A DNA stretch of 64,000 nucleotides from CAWFLT01 sp963816795 (GTDB lineage Bacteria; Acidobacteriota; Vicinamibacteria; Vicinamibacterales; SCN-69-37). Where the stretch lies: the NCBI GenBank assembly GCA_963816795.1, contig CAWFLT010000011.1, positions 204,804 to 268,803 of the forward strand, given 5' to 3'. Below, one piece after another: positions 28,854-38,227 of the stretch. The stretch's first letter is position 1. Each line of letters starts with the position of its first letter. A model generated the notes under the pieces. That model saw only the letters and a list, made by a program, of their open reading frames with translations. It was not told the origin of the DNA and did not search any database. The position numbers and the translations under genes were made by a program.

Positions 28854-30085
28854 GTCGCGGGCTCCTCGCCGACGAGCCGCCGCACGGTCTCGACGTCTTT
28901 GTCGCCGCGCCCCGAGAGGTTCAACAGGATGATTTGCCCGCTGCTGAACGAGGCCAGGTGTTGCTGCACCCAGGCGACGGCATGCGACGACTCCAGCGCC
29001 GGCAGGATGCCTTCGTGGCGCGCGAGCCATTCGAAGCCGGCGATCGCATCGGCGTCGCCGATCCAGTCGTACTCCGTGCGACCGTTGGCCGCAAGCCAGG
29101 CGTGCTCGGGTCCCACCGACGCGTAATCGAGGCCGGCCGAGATCGAATGCGTCTCGAGGATGTTGCCGTCCTCGTCCTGCAGCACCAGGCTCCGCGTGCC
29201 ATGCAGGACGCCGGCGTGGCCGCGCGCAAATCGCGCCGCGTGATCGCCCGGCGCAAGCCCACGGCCGCCGGCCTCGACGCCAATCAAGCGCACCAGGCTG
29301 TCAGACACGAACGCGTCGAAGATGCCCATCGCATTGCTGCCGCCGCCGACGCACGCGACCACCGCGTCTGGCAACCGGCCAGCGGCGTCCAGAATCTGCT
29401 GGCGCGCCTCCTGCCCGATCACCGACTGGAACTCGCGCACCATCAACGGATACGGATGCGGGCCAAGCACCGACCCCAGCAGATAGTAGGTCGTGGCAAC
29501 GTTCGACACCCAGTCGCGCATCGCTTCGTTGATGGCGTCCTTGAGCGTCCGGCTGCCGGCATCGACGCGCTCGACGCGGGCACCGAGCATGCGCATGCGA
29601 AACACGTTGAGCGCCTGCCGGGCCATGTCTTCCGCACCCATGTAAACGACGCACTCGAGACCGAGCAGCGCGCAGGCGGTCGCCGTGGCGACGCCGTGCT
29701 GCCCGGCGCCTGTCTCGGCGACGATGCGCGGCTTGCCCATGCGCTGCGCGAGCAGCGCCTGGCCGAGGGCGTTGTTGATCTTGTGCGCGCCGGTGTGCGC
29801 CAGATCTTCACGCTTGATGAACAGGCGAACGCCGGAGGCGGCCGTGACACGGCGCGCTTCGTACAGTGGAGTGGGCCGCCCGACGTAGGTCGAGAGCAGG
29901 TCCGTCAAGGAGGCGATGAATTTCGGATCGCGACGCGCCGACAGGTACGCGACGGCGAGGTCCTCGACCGGCGCCATGAGCGTCTCCGGCACGAACCGGC
30001 CGCCGAACTCCCCGAAGTACCCTCGTTCGTCCGGATCGCGCCGGCCGAACATCGGCCCTGGCGTCTCGTGTCTCACGGTCGTCAC
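28850..30085 (-). CDS. trpB: Tryptophan synthase beta chain
   Basis: A PLP enzyme joining indole and serine. The protein has 411 residues, with GYFGEFGGRFVPETLM, the PLP lysine in AHTGAHKINNALGQ, ETGAGQHGVATA, the phosphate-binding VGGGSNAMG and SISAGLDYASVGPEH. The GTG start is decided by an AGGGAGGA ribosome site 5 nt upstream and a GTGA overlap with the trpF stop. Longer frames upstream lack TrpB similarity. Confidence 0.97.
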   Translation of the reverse strand: MTTVRHETPGPMFGRRDPDERGYFGEFGGRFVPETLMAPVEDLAVAYLSARRDPKFIASLTDLLSTYVGRPTPLYEARRVTAASGVRLFIKREDLAHTGAHKINNALGQALLAQRMGKPRIVAETGAGQHGVATATACALLGLECVVYMGAEDMARQALNVFRMRMLGARVERVDAGSRTLKDAINEAMRDWVSNVATTYYLLGSVLGPHPYPLMVREFQSVIGQEARQQILDAAGRLPDAVVACVGGGSNAMGIFDAFVSDSLVRLIGVEAGGRGLAPGDHAARFARGHAGVLHGTRSLVLQDEDGNILETHSISAGLDYASVGPEHAWLAANGRTEYDWIGDADAIAGFEWLARHEGILPALESSHAVAWVQQHLASFSSGQIILLNLSGRGDKDVETVRRLVGEEPAT

Positions 30086-30708
30086 GCTCGTCCTCCCTGC
30101 TCGGCCGCGGCGAAGAACGCCGCCAGGCGACTCGCGCTCTTGATCCCGGGCTCGCTCTCGACGCCTGACGAGACATCCACGGCCCACGGCCGAACGCGAG
30201 CAATCGCCATCATCACATTCTCGGGGTTCAGGCCGCCGGCGAGGACGACTGGCCGGCGTAACGCAATCTGCGCTGCGCGTTCCCAATTGGGAACCTGACC
30301 CGTACCGCCCCGCCTCACCGGATCGGTCGCGTCGACGAGCGGCGTCGTGGTGATCGGCAGCCCCATCGCGCGCGCGACGTCGTCGTCCGTCTCGGACGGG
30401 ACGGCCTTGATGAGCCGTGCGCCCACCGCGTCGTAGTCCGCGACGGCCTCGTCGCCATGCAGTTGAACGGCGTCGAGATCGACGTCGCGCACAATCGCGG
30501 CGACCTCGGCCGGCGAAGCGTTGACGAAGACCCCCACCCGCGCGACGAAGGGCGGCACGCTCCGGGCGATCGATCGCGCGAGCAACGGCGTGATCGCGCG
30601 CGGACTCGACGGCCAGAACACGAACCCGAGCGCGCTCGCGCCGAGCTCGACCGCCAGGACGGCGTCCTCGGCGCGGGTAATGCCGCAGATCTTCACGCGC
30701 ACCGTCAT
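30082..30708 (-). CDS. trpF: Phosphoribosylanthranilate isomerase
   Basis: The third step of Trp synthesis from anthranilate (Amadori rearrangement). The 208-residue TIM barrel has the catalytic Cys in VKICGITRAEDA, the motif VGVFVN, LDAVQLHGDE, the catalytic Asp region LVDATDP, LAGGLNPENV and VDVSSGVESEPGIK. The ATG overlaps the trpC stop (ATGA). The stop overlaps the trpB GTG. Confidence 0.96.
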   Translation of the reverse strand: MTVRVKICGITRAEDAVLAVELGASALGFVFWPSSPRAITPLLARSIARSVPPFVARVGVFVNASPAEVAAIVRDVDLDAVQLHGDEAVADYDAVGARLIKAVPSETDDDVARAMGLPITTTPLVDATDPVRRGGTGQVPNWERAAQIALRRPVVLAGGLNPENVMMAIARVRPWAVDVSSGVESEPGIKSASRLAAFFAAAEQGGRA

Positions 30709-31510
30709 GGCCGGGTCTCCCGGAGAGCGCCCGCCGACATCAGCATCGCCGAGAGCGCGGCGCCCGGATCGGGCGCGCTCATGAAACGCTCGCCGATGAG
30801 AAACGCCCGGTAGCCGAGCGCCCGCAGCCGGACGAGGTCGTCCGCCGACTTGATCCCGCTTTCGGCGACGGCAGTGATGCCTGGCGTCAGATGTGCCGCG
30901 ACCTCGGTAAAGACGTCGCCTGAGACGGCGAGCGTGCGGAGGTTGCGGCTGTTGACGCCGATGATGTCCGCGCCAGCGTCTCGCGCCCGCGTGAATTCGT
31001 CGCCGTCGTGGACCTCCACCAGCGCGGCCAGCTCGAGTTGACGGGCTTCCGCAATCAGGGATTTCAGCTCCTGGTCGCCGAGCGCCGAGACGATCAGCAG
31101 CACCGCATCGGCTCCAGCGGCGCGCGCTTCGACCAGCTGAAACTCGGTGACGACGAAGTCTTTGCGCAGGAGCGGCACGTCCACCACGTCGCGCACGGCG
31201 CGGAGGTGATCGATCGACCCGTCGAAGAACGTGGGCTCGGTCAGAATTGACAACGCCGCCGCACCCGCCCGCGCGTACGACGTCGCGATGGCGACCGGGT
31301 CGTACTGCGCGCGCAGGACGCCGCGCGAGGGCGACCGCCGCTTGCATTCGGCGATCACGCGGTAGCCAGTGGCCTCGAGGCTGGCGCGGAACGCCTGGCC
31401 GCGAGGGCGGCGCTGGCCCGCCTCGCGCGCCAGCGATCCCCCGATCGCCGCCTCACGCAGCTCAGCCGATCGGCGCGCACCTGCGACGACGGTCGTGAGA
31501 AGGTCGCCCG

Positions 31511-31514
<4 letters not shown>
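30705..31514 (-). CDS. trpC: Indole-3-glycerol phosphate synthase
   Basis: It cyclises carboxyphenylamino-deoxyribulose phosphate to indole-3-glycerol phosphate. The 269-residue protein starts MTGDLLTTVVAGARRSAEL. Catalytic residues are seen in VIAECKRRSPSRG, LSILTEPTFFDGS, LLRKDFVVTEFQL, LVEVHDGDE, IGVNSRNLRT and VAESGIKSADD. As written the frame is open from trpD through trpC, but an ATG/TGA overlap and a frameshift in the end of trpD show two separate genes. Confidence 0.95.
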
Positions 31515-32522
<1,008 letters not shown>

Positions 32523-32525
32523 GGG

Positions 32526-33095
32526 TCACCGCGTCTCGAGGAAGTTCTGCAGCAGCCGGTGCCCCGTCGAGGTCAGGACCGACTCGGGATGGAACTGCAC
32601 GCCGAACACCGGCCAGCTCTCGTGCCGCACGCCCATGATGGTGCCGTCGTCGACGACCCAGGAGGTCCGCACGAACCCCTGCGGGAGCGCGGTTGGCGGA
32701 ATGACGAGCGAGTGATACCGCCCGACTTCGATCTGCGGCGCGAGGCCGGCGAACAGATGCGTCCCGTCGTGGGCGACGAGTGACGTCTTGCCGTGCATCG
32801 GCGCGGCCGCGCGCACGACTTCGCCCCCGAACGCAATCGCGAGCGCCTGGTGTCCCAGGCACACGCCGAGAATCGGCAGCCGGCCGCCGAACTTTCGCAG
32901 GGTCTCTACCGTCACGCCCGCAGTTTCGGGCCGCCCGGGGCCTGGCGAAATCACGATTTGCGCCGGCGCCTGCTGCTCGATCTCGTCGAGCGTGATCGCG
33001 TCATTCCGCACGACACGGACCTCGGCACCGAGCTCACCCAGCCGGTGCGCCAGATTCCAGGTGAACGAGTCGTAGTTGTCGATTAGGAGCAGCAT
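32526..33095 (-). CDS. trpG: Anthranilate synthase glutamine amidotransferase subunit
   Basis: It supplies ammonia from glutamine to TrpE. The 189-residue class I amidotransferase has LLIDNYDSFTWNL, ISPGPGRPETAG, the nucleophile Cys79 in GVCLGHQALA and the His-Glu pair in GVQFHPESVLT. I use the ATG at MLLLIDNYDSF; the 15 extra codons upstream are read from a repeat. A trpG protein may also serve folate synthesis (PabA). It lies 3 bp before trpD. Confidence 0.96.
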   Translation of the reverse strand: MLLLIDNYDSFTWNLAHRLGELGAEVRVVRNDAITLDEIEQQAPAQIVISPGPGRPETAGVTVETLRKFGGRLPILGVCLGHQALAIAFGGEVVRAAAPMHGKTSLVAHDGTHLFAGLAPQIEVGRYHSLVIPPTALPQGFVRTSWVVDDGTIMGVRHESWPVFGVQFHPESVLTSTGHRLLQNFLETR

Positions 33096-33119
33096 TCTCT
33101 CTCGCCCTCTCGGCAAGGA

Positions 33120-33159
33120 GGCAATGGGCCAATGAGGCAATGCGGCAATGGGGCAATGT
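33120..33159. repeat. Five tandem 8-bp GGCAATGN units between trpE and trpG
   Basis: GGCAATGG, GCCAATGA, GGCAATGC, GGCAATGG, GGCAATGT: five exact-length units in the 84-bp trpE-trpG spacer, the only sizeable gap between the Trp genes. There are no spacers of CRISPR type. Confidence 0.85.
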
Positions 33160-33179
33160 CCAACATTGATTTCATTGCT

Positions 33180-34649
33180 TCAGAGCCCACGATTCGCCAT
33201 CTCGAGCGCCTGCACGAGCGCGCGCGCCTTGTCCTGCGTCTCCTCGAACTCCGCCGCCGGGTGGGAGTCGGCGACGATGCCGGCGCCGGCCTGGATGGCG
33301 GCGTGCTGGCCCCGCATCGCAATGGTCCGAATCGCGATACAGAAATCGAGGTTGCCGGCAAAGTCGAGATAGCCGACCGCCCCGCCGTACAGCCCGCGCC
33401 GCGAGGGCTCGAGCCCGCCGATGATCTGCATCGCGCGAATCTTCGGAGCGCCGGTGAGCGTGCCGGCCGGGAACGTCGCGACGAGCGCGTCGAGCCGATC
33501 GCGGTCCTCGGCCAGCCGGCCCTCGACCCGCGACACGAGATGCATCACATGCGAGAAGCGCTCGAGCGTCATGAACTGCGGCACCCGAACGCTGCCGACC
33601 TCGGAGACACGGCCGATGTCGTTGCGGCCCAGGTCCACGAGCATGACGTGCTCCGCGCGCTCTTTCTCGTTCCGCCGGAGCTCGTCGGCCAGCCGCTGGT
33701 CTTCGTCGGGATTCGCGCCGCGGCGGCGTGTTCCGGCGATCGGATGCGTTTCCACATGCCGCCCTTCGACACGCACGAGCATTTCCGGTGAGGCGCCGAC
33801 GATGGCGTGCTCGCCCATGCGGATGAAGAACATGTAGGGCGACGGGTTGATGTGACGCAGGGCGCGGTAGACGTCGAACGCCGGAGCGGATGTCGAGGCG
33901 TCGAAGCGCTGCGACAGGACGGCCTGGTAGATCTCGCCGGCGGCGATGTCTTCCTGAATCTTCTTGACCGCGCCTTCGAACGACTCGCGCGACTGGTTGG
34001 CGACCACTTCGAACGGCGGCGCGTCTCGCCGTTCGGCGCGCGAGAGGTTGCGCTCCAGCTCGCGCTCGAGAAAGTCGATCTTCGCGCAGGCGAAGTCGTA
34101 GAGCCCGCGAAGATCTTCGCCCGGCCGCAGCCGCGCGTTGGCCACCGCGAGGATCCGATGCTTGACGTGATCGAACGCCAGGATGGTGTCGAAGATCATG
34201 AACGCGGCCTGATCGCGGTCCGCCGGCGGCTTGTCCAGCGCCACGGCGCTCTCGAACCACTCGGCGGCGTCGTAGTCGAGATAGCCGACGGCGCCGCCGA
34301 TGAAGCGCGGCAGCTCGGGCACGAATGGCGCCTGAAACTCGGTCATCAGCCCGCGCAGCACGTCGATGAACGGCTCGCTCCGGCCGGTCTGCACGCCGGC
34401 CTGCTCCACCGTCGTCTTTGCGTCGCGGCCGCGCAGGATCATGAAGGGGTCCTTGCCGAGGAACGAGTAACGGCCGACGTGCTCGCCGCCTTCGACGCTC
34501 TCGAGCAGGAACGCGTAGTCCGAGTGCTCCGCGATCTTCAGGAACGCCGACACCGGCGTCAGCAGGTCCGCCATGATCTCGCGCCACACCGGAACGAAGG
34601 TACCGCGCCGCGACAGCTCCACGAACTCTTCGAACGTCGTTGTTCTCAT
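33180..34649 (-). CDS. trpE: Anthranilate synthase component I
   Basis: It makes anthranilate from chorismate with TrpG. The 489-residue protein starts MRTTTFEEFVELSRRG. The Trp feedback motif LLES (48-51, in FLLESVEGGEHVGRYSF) is intact, so allosteric inhibition by Trp is expected. Catalytic-domain motifs are GEIYQAVLSQRF, PIAGTRRRG, LVDLGRNDIGRV, FPAGTLTGAPKIRAM and IQAGAGIVADS. The ATG overlaps the aroDE stop as ATGA. The 970-residue open frame that joins it to AroDE results from a one-base excess upstream. Confidence 0.96.
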   Translation of the reverse strand: MRTTTFEEFVELSRRGTFVPVWREIMADLLTPVSAFLKIAEHSDYAFLLESVEGGEHVGRYSFLGKDPFMILRGRDAKTTVEQAGVQTGRSEPFIDVLRGLMTEFQAPFVPELPRFIGGAVGYLDYDAAEWFESAVALDKPPADRDQAAFMIFDTILAFDHVKHRILAVANARLRPGEDLRGLYDFACAKIDFLERELERNLSRAERRDAPPFEVVANQSRESFEGAVKKIQEDIAAGEIYQAVLSQRFDASTSAPAFDVYRALRHINPSPYMFFIRMGEHAIVGASPEMLVRVEGRHVETHPIAGTRRRGANPDEDQRLADELRRNEKERAEHVMLVDLGRNDIGRVSEVGSVRVPQFMTLERFSHVMHLVSRVEGRLAEDRDRLDALVATFPAGTLTGAPKIRAMQIIGGLEPSRRGLYGGAVGYLDFAGNLDFCIAIRTIAMRGQHAAIQAGAGIVADSHPAAEFEETQDKARALVQALEMANRGL

Positions 34650-36092
34650 GTCCTCACCGATTCCTGTCCCAGGAACTCCAGGGCGCCGCGCTCGACGGCG
34701 GCGGCCGGGTGCCGTCATGCCCGTCCACCACTCGAACTGGCGGCACGCCTGTGCGACCAGCATCTCGAGACCGCCGATCGTCTGCGCCCCAGCTTCGCGC
34801 GCCCATCGAAGCATCGTGGTTTCGAGCGGGTTGTAGACCATGTCGTAGACGAGCGGCCCGGCCAGCGACTCGCGGCCAATCGGCGCCGCGTCGGCGTTGG
34901 GCCAGGTCCCGACCGGCGTCGTGTTGACCAGGAGATCCCAGCCGCGATCCGGCGGCCAGCTCGTCGACTCGACGTGCAGTTCGCTGGCGAGCGCGTCTGC
35001 GGCCTCGCGCCGGCGGGCGCTGATCGCGATCCGGGCGCCCTGCGCGCGCAGTCCCCACACGGCGCTCCGCGCCGCGCCGCCGGCGCCGAGAATCACCGCG
35101 CGCCGCCCGGTCAGCCGGATGCCGCGACGCTCGATCGGTGCCAGGAACCCGGCGACGTCGAAGTTGCGGCCTTCCCAGCCGGTCGCGGCGCGCCGGATGG
35201 TGTTCACGGCGCCAATTCGCGCGCTGAACTCGTCGGCAGCGACGCCGTGCTCGCGCAGCGCGACCTTGAGCGGCGCCGTGACGCTGACGCCTTGCACGCC
35301 GATCGCGTCGGCCAATGCCAGCAGATCGGCCGGGTCGCGCGTTTCGAGCGGGACATACACGGCGTCGAGCCCAGCCGCCGCGAGCGCGGCATTGTGCATC
35401 GCCGGGGAGGCGGAGTGGCCGAGCGGCGCGCCCGTCACCGCATAGAGGGTCGTCGCCGGCGTCGTGTTGCGAACGCGATACATATTGATGAGCGCGTCGG
35501 GCGAGACCTGCCCCGGCGCCGCTTCTCCGCCATACGTCCACAGCGATCCGAAGAGGAACGGACACAGGCGGGAGACTTGCCCCGCCGGGCCCATGGCGAT
35601 CGCGATCACATCGCGGTGGCCGCGCATGGCGTTGCGCAGCGTGATGCAGTCGGACAGGCGCCGGGCCATCACCGCGGCCTTGACGATCGCCGGCCCCGCG
35701 GCGCGCATGTCCGCGACCAGGCGCGTCAGATCCTGCGGCACGCCGTCAAAGTCGTGCACCGAGAGAATGAGGCGGGTCCGCTCGCCGCGCGGCAGCTGCC
35801 TCCAGTCCGCTCGCCACTCGACATCGACGAACTCTGCGCCCAGGCGAATCGCCTCGGCCAGCACGCGCAGCCGGTCCTGTTCGCTCCCGTGGTAGCGCCC
35901 GCCTTCCCACGCCGGGCGGCAGGTGACAATCACGGCTTTCGTGCGGCCCTCGAGCGCCGCCGGGACGTCGAGGTCGGTGACGCCATCGAGGCGCAGCTCG
36001 ATCAGATCGGCGGCCACGGCGCGGTCCCGCGCGCGCCTGAGGTCGGCCATGCGATCGGCCGTCACGGTCTCGCACACCAGGGTCGGCGTCAT
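34646..36092 (-). CDS. aroDE: Bifunctional 3-dehydroquinate dehydratase (type I)/shikimate dehydrogenase, one frameshift at the end
   Basis: Two consecutive shikimate-pathway steps in one chain of about 481 residues. The AroD half (1-215) has DLIELRLDG, the catalytic His in ILSVHDFDG and the Schiff-base Lys in AIVKAAVMA. The AroE half has YAVTGAPLGHSASPAMHN, SVTAPLKVAL with the catalytic Lys, the NADP loop LGAGGAARSAVWGL and VNTTPVGTWP. After WWTGMTAP an extra base at 34707-34709 diverts the frame; the proper end is AAAVERGALEFLGQESVRT, with TGA overlapping the trpE ATG. AroD-AroE fusions are known in other bacteria. It is first in the aromatic operon behind an attenuator. Confidence 0.92.
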
Positions 36093-36100
36093 CTCACCCT

Positions 36101-36138
36101 AAAAAGCAAAAGCCCCATCAGCGTTTGGCTGAAGGGGC
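36101..36138 (-). terminator. Intrinsic terminator of the aromatic-operon attenuator
   Basis: On the minus strand an 11-bp stem (GCCCCTTCAGC / GCTGATGGGGC, one T:T mismatch) with loop CAAAC is followed by TTTTGCTTTTT. It ends 8 bp before the aroDE ATG, so it can only act on transcription entering the operon. Confidence 0.88.
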
Positions 36139-36187
36139 CGCAACATCCGCGAATCGTCTCGTGCTGCTAGCGCGCGCGGTCCCCTTC
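36131..36187 (-). promoter_or_regulatory. Antiterminator pairing of the attenuator leader
   Basis: The leader segment GAAGGGGACCGC (36187 to 36176) can pair with GCGGCCCCTTC (36141 to 36131) over 11 bp with one bulged A. The second segment includes the ascending arm of the terminator, so the two structures exclude each other. An upstream CCTGG/CCAGG pairing within the leader-peptide coding part can serve as the 1:2 helix. Confidence 0.8.
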
Positions 36188-36262
36188 TGGCCTGGACGTA
36201 AACCACCACCAATACGACCAGGAGGTCGCGGCGAAGGCACGTGGGGTCAAGAAGGTCGCCAC
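36167..36262 (-). CDS. trpL: Aromatic/Trp leader peptide with WSYWWWF stall run
   Basis: A 31-codon ORF from GTG to TAG. Residues 15-21 read Trp-Ser-Tyr-Trp-Trp-Trp-Phe: four Trp, one Tyr and one Phe codon within seven. This is the hallmark of a transcription-attenuation leader. It lies between a good promoter and an intrinsic terminator upstream of aroDE. When charged tRNA-Trp (or Tyr/Phe) is short, a ribosome stalled at these codons leaves the 2:3 antiterminator free. When translation reaches the stop, region 2 is covered and the terminator forms. The start is uncertain (GTG, or TTG at 36250). Confidence 0.87.
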   Translation of the reverse strand: MATFLTPRAFAATSWSYWWWFTSRPEGDRAR

Positions 36263-36281
36263 TCGGAAGCTCAGACTGGGG

Positions 36282-36310
36282 AGACTACCAAAGGCGGCCG
36301 CCGCGGTCAA
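36282..36310 (-). promoter_or_regulatory. Promoter of the aromatic supra-operon
   Basis: Minus strand: TTGACC (36310-36305), a 17-nt spacer, TAGTCT (36287-36282). Transcription would begin near 36275, about 13 nt before the leader-peptide GTG, which suits a short attenuator leader. Confidence 0.72.
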
Positions 36311-36335
36311 ACCGGAGCCGTCGCACCTTCAACCT

Positions 36336-36364
36336 CAGAAGTCGGAAGCCAGAAGTTAGAAGTG
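36336..36364. repeat. AGAAGT-type short periodic repeat
   Basis: The block holds CAGAAGTCG, GAAGC, CAGAAGTTA and GAAGTG in succession: 9-bp units with drift, just upstream of the S55-family gene. Confidence 0.55.
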
Positions 36365-36386
36365 TTATAAACGAGTCAGCCCCGAC

Positions 36387-38213
36387 ATGCGCCGCCTCAC
36401 CCGGCTCACCGTCGTCGTCGCCGTGCTCGTGTTGGGCGGCGTCGCTGCCCTGCCGGCCCAGGCGCCGACGCTCATGCCGATTTCCGAGGTCCGGCCCGGC
36501 ATGGTTGGCATCGGACGCACCGTGTTTGCCGGCGACGTCCTCGAAGACTTCAAAGTCAATGTCATCGGCGTGCTGCGCAATGTGATGGGGCCGCAGCGCG
36601 ACCTCATCCTCGCCAAGCTCGAGGGCGGGCCGCTCGCGACGACTGGCGTCATTCAAGGCATGAGCGGAAGCCCGGTCTATATCGACGGCCGGCTGGTCGG
36701 CGCCGTGTCGTATGCATTGGGATCGTTTCCGCGCGAACCGATCGCGGGCATCACGCCGATCTCGGAGATGATCGACGCCGTCAACGGCACCGGACCGCGC
36801 GTCGCGGCGGCGCTTCCCGTGGCGCCGGGCCCGCTGACGACGGAGGCGGTCTATTCCTCGCTCGCGCGCCTGGCTGGCCGCGCCGGTGTGCCGCTCGGCC
36901 GGTTGTCCGATCAGGCGCGTGTGCTTGGGCCCGCGTCGCTCGCCGATCTCGCGCCGGCCCTGCGGCCGATCGGCGCGGCGATGGTGTTCAGCGGTTTCGA
37001 TCCCGCTGTCGATCGCGATCTGCGCCACGCGCTGGTCGTGGGATCGCCCAACCAGGCGCCGGCGACGTCGTCGCGTTCGAGCGCGCCGCCGCCTCTTCGT
37101 CCAGGCGATGCCGTCGGCATGAGTCTGGTGCGCGGCGACTTCGAGATGGGCGCCACCGGTACCGTCACCCACCTGATCGGGGATCGCGTCTTCGCGTTCG
37201 GCCATCCGTTCCTCAATCTCGGCCCGACGTCGTTCGCGATGACGCGGGCGCACGTCTACATGGTGTTGCCGAGCCTCGACTCCTCGATGAAGATTGCGAC
37301 GCTCGGTCCGGTGATCGGCGTGATGAACCAGGACCGGGCGACCGCTGTCGGCGGCACCATCGGCGCCGGGCCGCGTGAGCTCGAGATGAACATCACGCTG
37401 ACTTCACCGCGCGCCGCGGATCGACAGATCAAATTGTGGGTGCTGCACGATCAGGCGCTGACGCCGCTCTTCTCGTACGTCGGCATCCTCAACGCGCTCG
37501 TGGCCTACGAGCGGCAGACCGGCGCACTCACCGTCGCCGCGCGGGGCACGATTTCGTTCGGCGCTGACGGGCAGGTCGAGTTCGACGACGTCTTCACGGG
37601 CGAGACGACGGTGGCGCTGGCCGCGTCGGCGGTGACCGGCGCCGTCCAGGCCGCGGCCAACAACGAGTTCAAGGCGGTCCTCCCCGAGCGGATGGACCTG
37701 ACACTCCGGACCGGTGAGCGGCAGGAGAGCACGACGATCGAGCGTGTGTGGCTCGACACCACCAAGCCGAAGCCTGGTGCGACCCACTCGCTCCAGGTGA
37801 TGCTCCGCAACTACCGCGGCGACACCGAGACGTTGTCGGTGCCAGTCGAGATGCCGGCGCAGTCCAGCGGACCGTTGACGCTTCTCGTGAGTGACGCGGC
37901 GACCCTGACGACGCTCGAGCAGCGCGAACTGAAGCCGAACAAGCCGGGCAGTTGGCCTGCAGTGCTCGCGCAGATGAACGCGACCCGGCGCAACAACCGC
38001 CTCTATGTGCGGCTGATTTCCTCGAGCCCGGGCACGGTCGTCGCCGGCGACACACTGCCGGCACTGCCGGCGTCTGTGCGATCGATTCTCGACGAAGACA
38101 AGACGGTCCAGACCGCCCCGGTCGCCAAGAGCGTCGTCGGCGCCTGGGAGCGGCGCCTCGATCGCGCGGTTCGCGGCTCCCGCGAGCTCACCGTCACGCT
38201 GACGTCCCGTTGA
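36387..38213 (+). CDS. Secreted SpoIVB-like (S55 peptidase domain) protein
   Basis: A 608-residue exported protein. A signal peptide (LTVVVAVLVLGGVAALPAQA) is followed by an S55 domain with VRPGMVGIGRTVFAG and VIQGMSGSPVYIDGRLVGAV. The Ser in GMSGSP (Ser95) matches the S55 nucleophile. VFAFGHPFLNLGPTSFAMT (about 268-286) carries the FGHP motif also seen in SpoIVB. The C-terminal 250 residues are beta-rich. Acidobacteria have many of these without sporulating; the substrate is unknown. A second, beta-propeller gene follows in the same operon. Confidence 0.82.
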   Translation: MRRLTRLTVVVAVLVLGGVAALPAQAPTLMPISEVRPGMVGIGRTVFAGDVLEDFKVNVIGVLRNVMGPQRDLILAKLEGGPLATTGVIQGMSGSPVYIDGRLVGAVSYALGSFPREPIAGITPISEMIDAVNGTGPRVAAALPVAPGPLTTEAVYSSLARLAGRAGVPLGRLSDQARVLGPASLADLAPALRPIGAAMVFSGFDPAVDRDLRHALVVGSPNQAPATSSRSSAPPPLRPGDAVGMSLVRGDFEMGATGTVTHLIGDRVFAFGHPFLNLGPTSFAMTRAHVYMVLPSLDSSMKIATLGPVIGVMNQDRATAVGGTIGAGPRELEMNITLTSPRAADRQIKLWVLHDQALTPLFSYVGILNALVAYERQTGALTVAARGTISFGADGQVEFDDVFTGETTVALAASAVTGAVQAAANNEFKAVLPERMDLTLRTGERQESTTIERVWLDTTKPKPGATHSLQVMLRNYRGDTETLSVPVEMPAQSSGPLTLLVSDAATLTTLEQRELKPNKPGSWPAVLAQMNATRRNNRLYVRLISSSPGTVVAGDTLPALPASVRSILDEDKTVQTAPVAKSVVGAWERRLDRAVRGSRELTVTLTSR

Positions 38214-38227
38214 CCGGGGTCTCTTTG

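Noticed and set aside
33120..33159. Possible CRISPR-like array
   Set aside because: Units are 8 bp and contiguous with no spacers, and there are no cas genes.
33807..36170. 787-residue open frame antisense to trpE and aroDE
   Set aside because: High GC keeps antisense frames open. The peptide is Arg/Ala/Asp-rich without domains, and the opposite strand holds clear enzymes.
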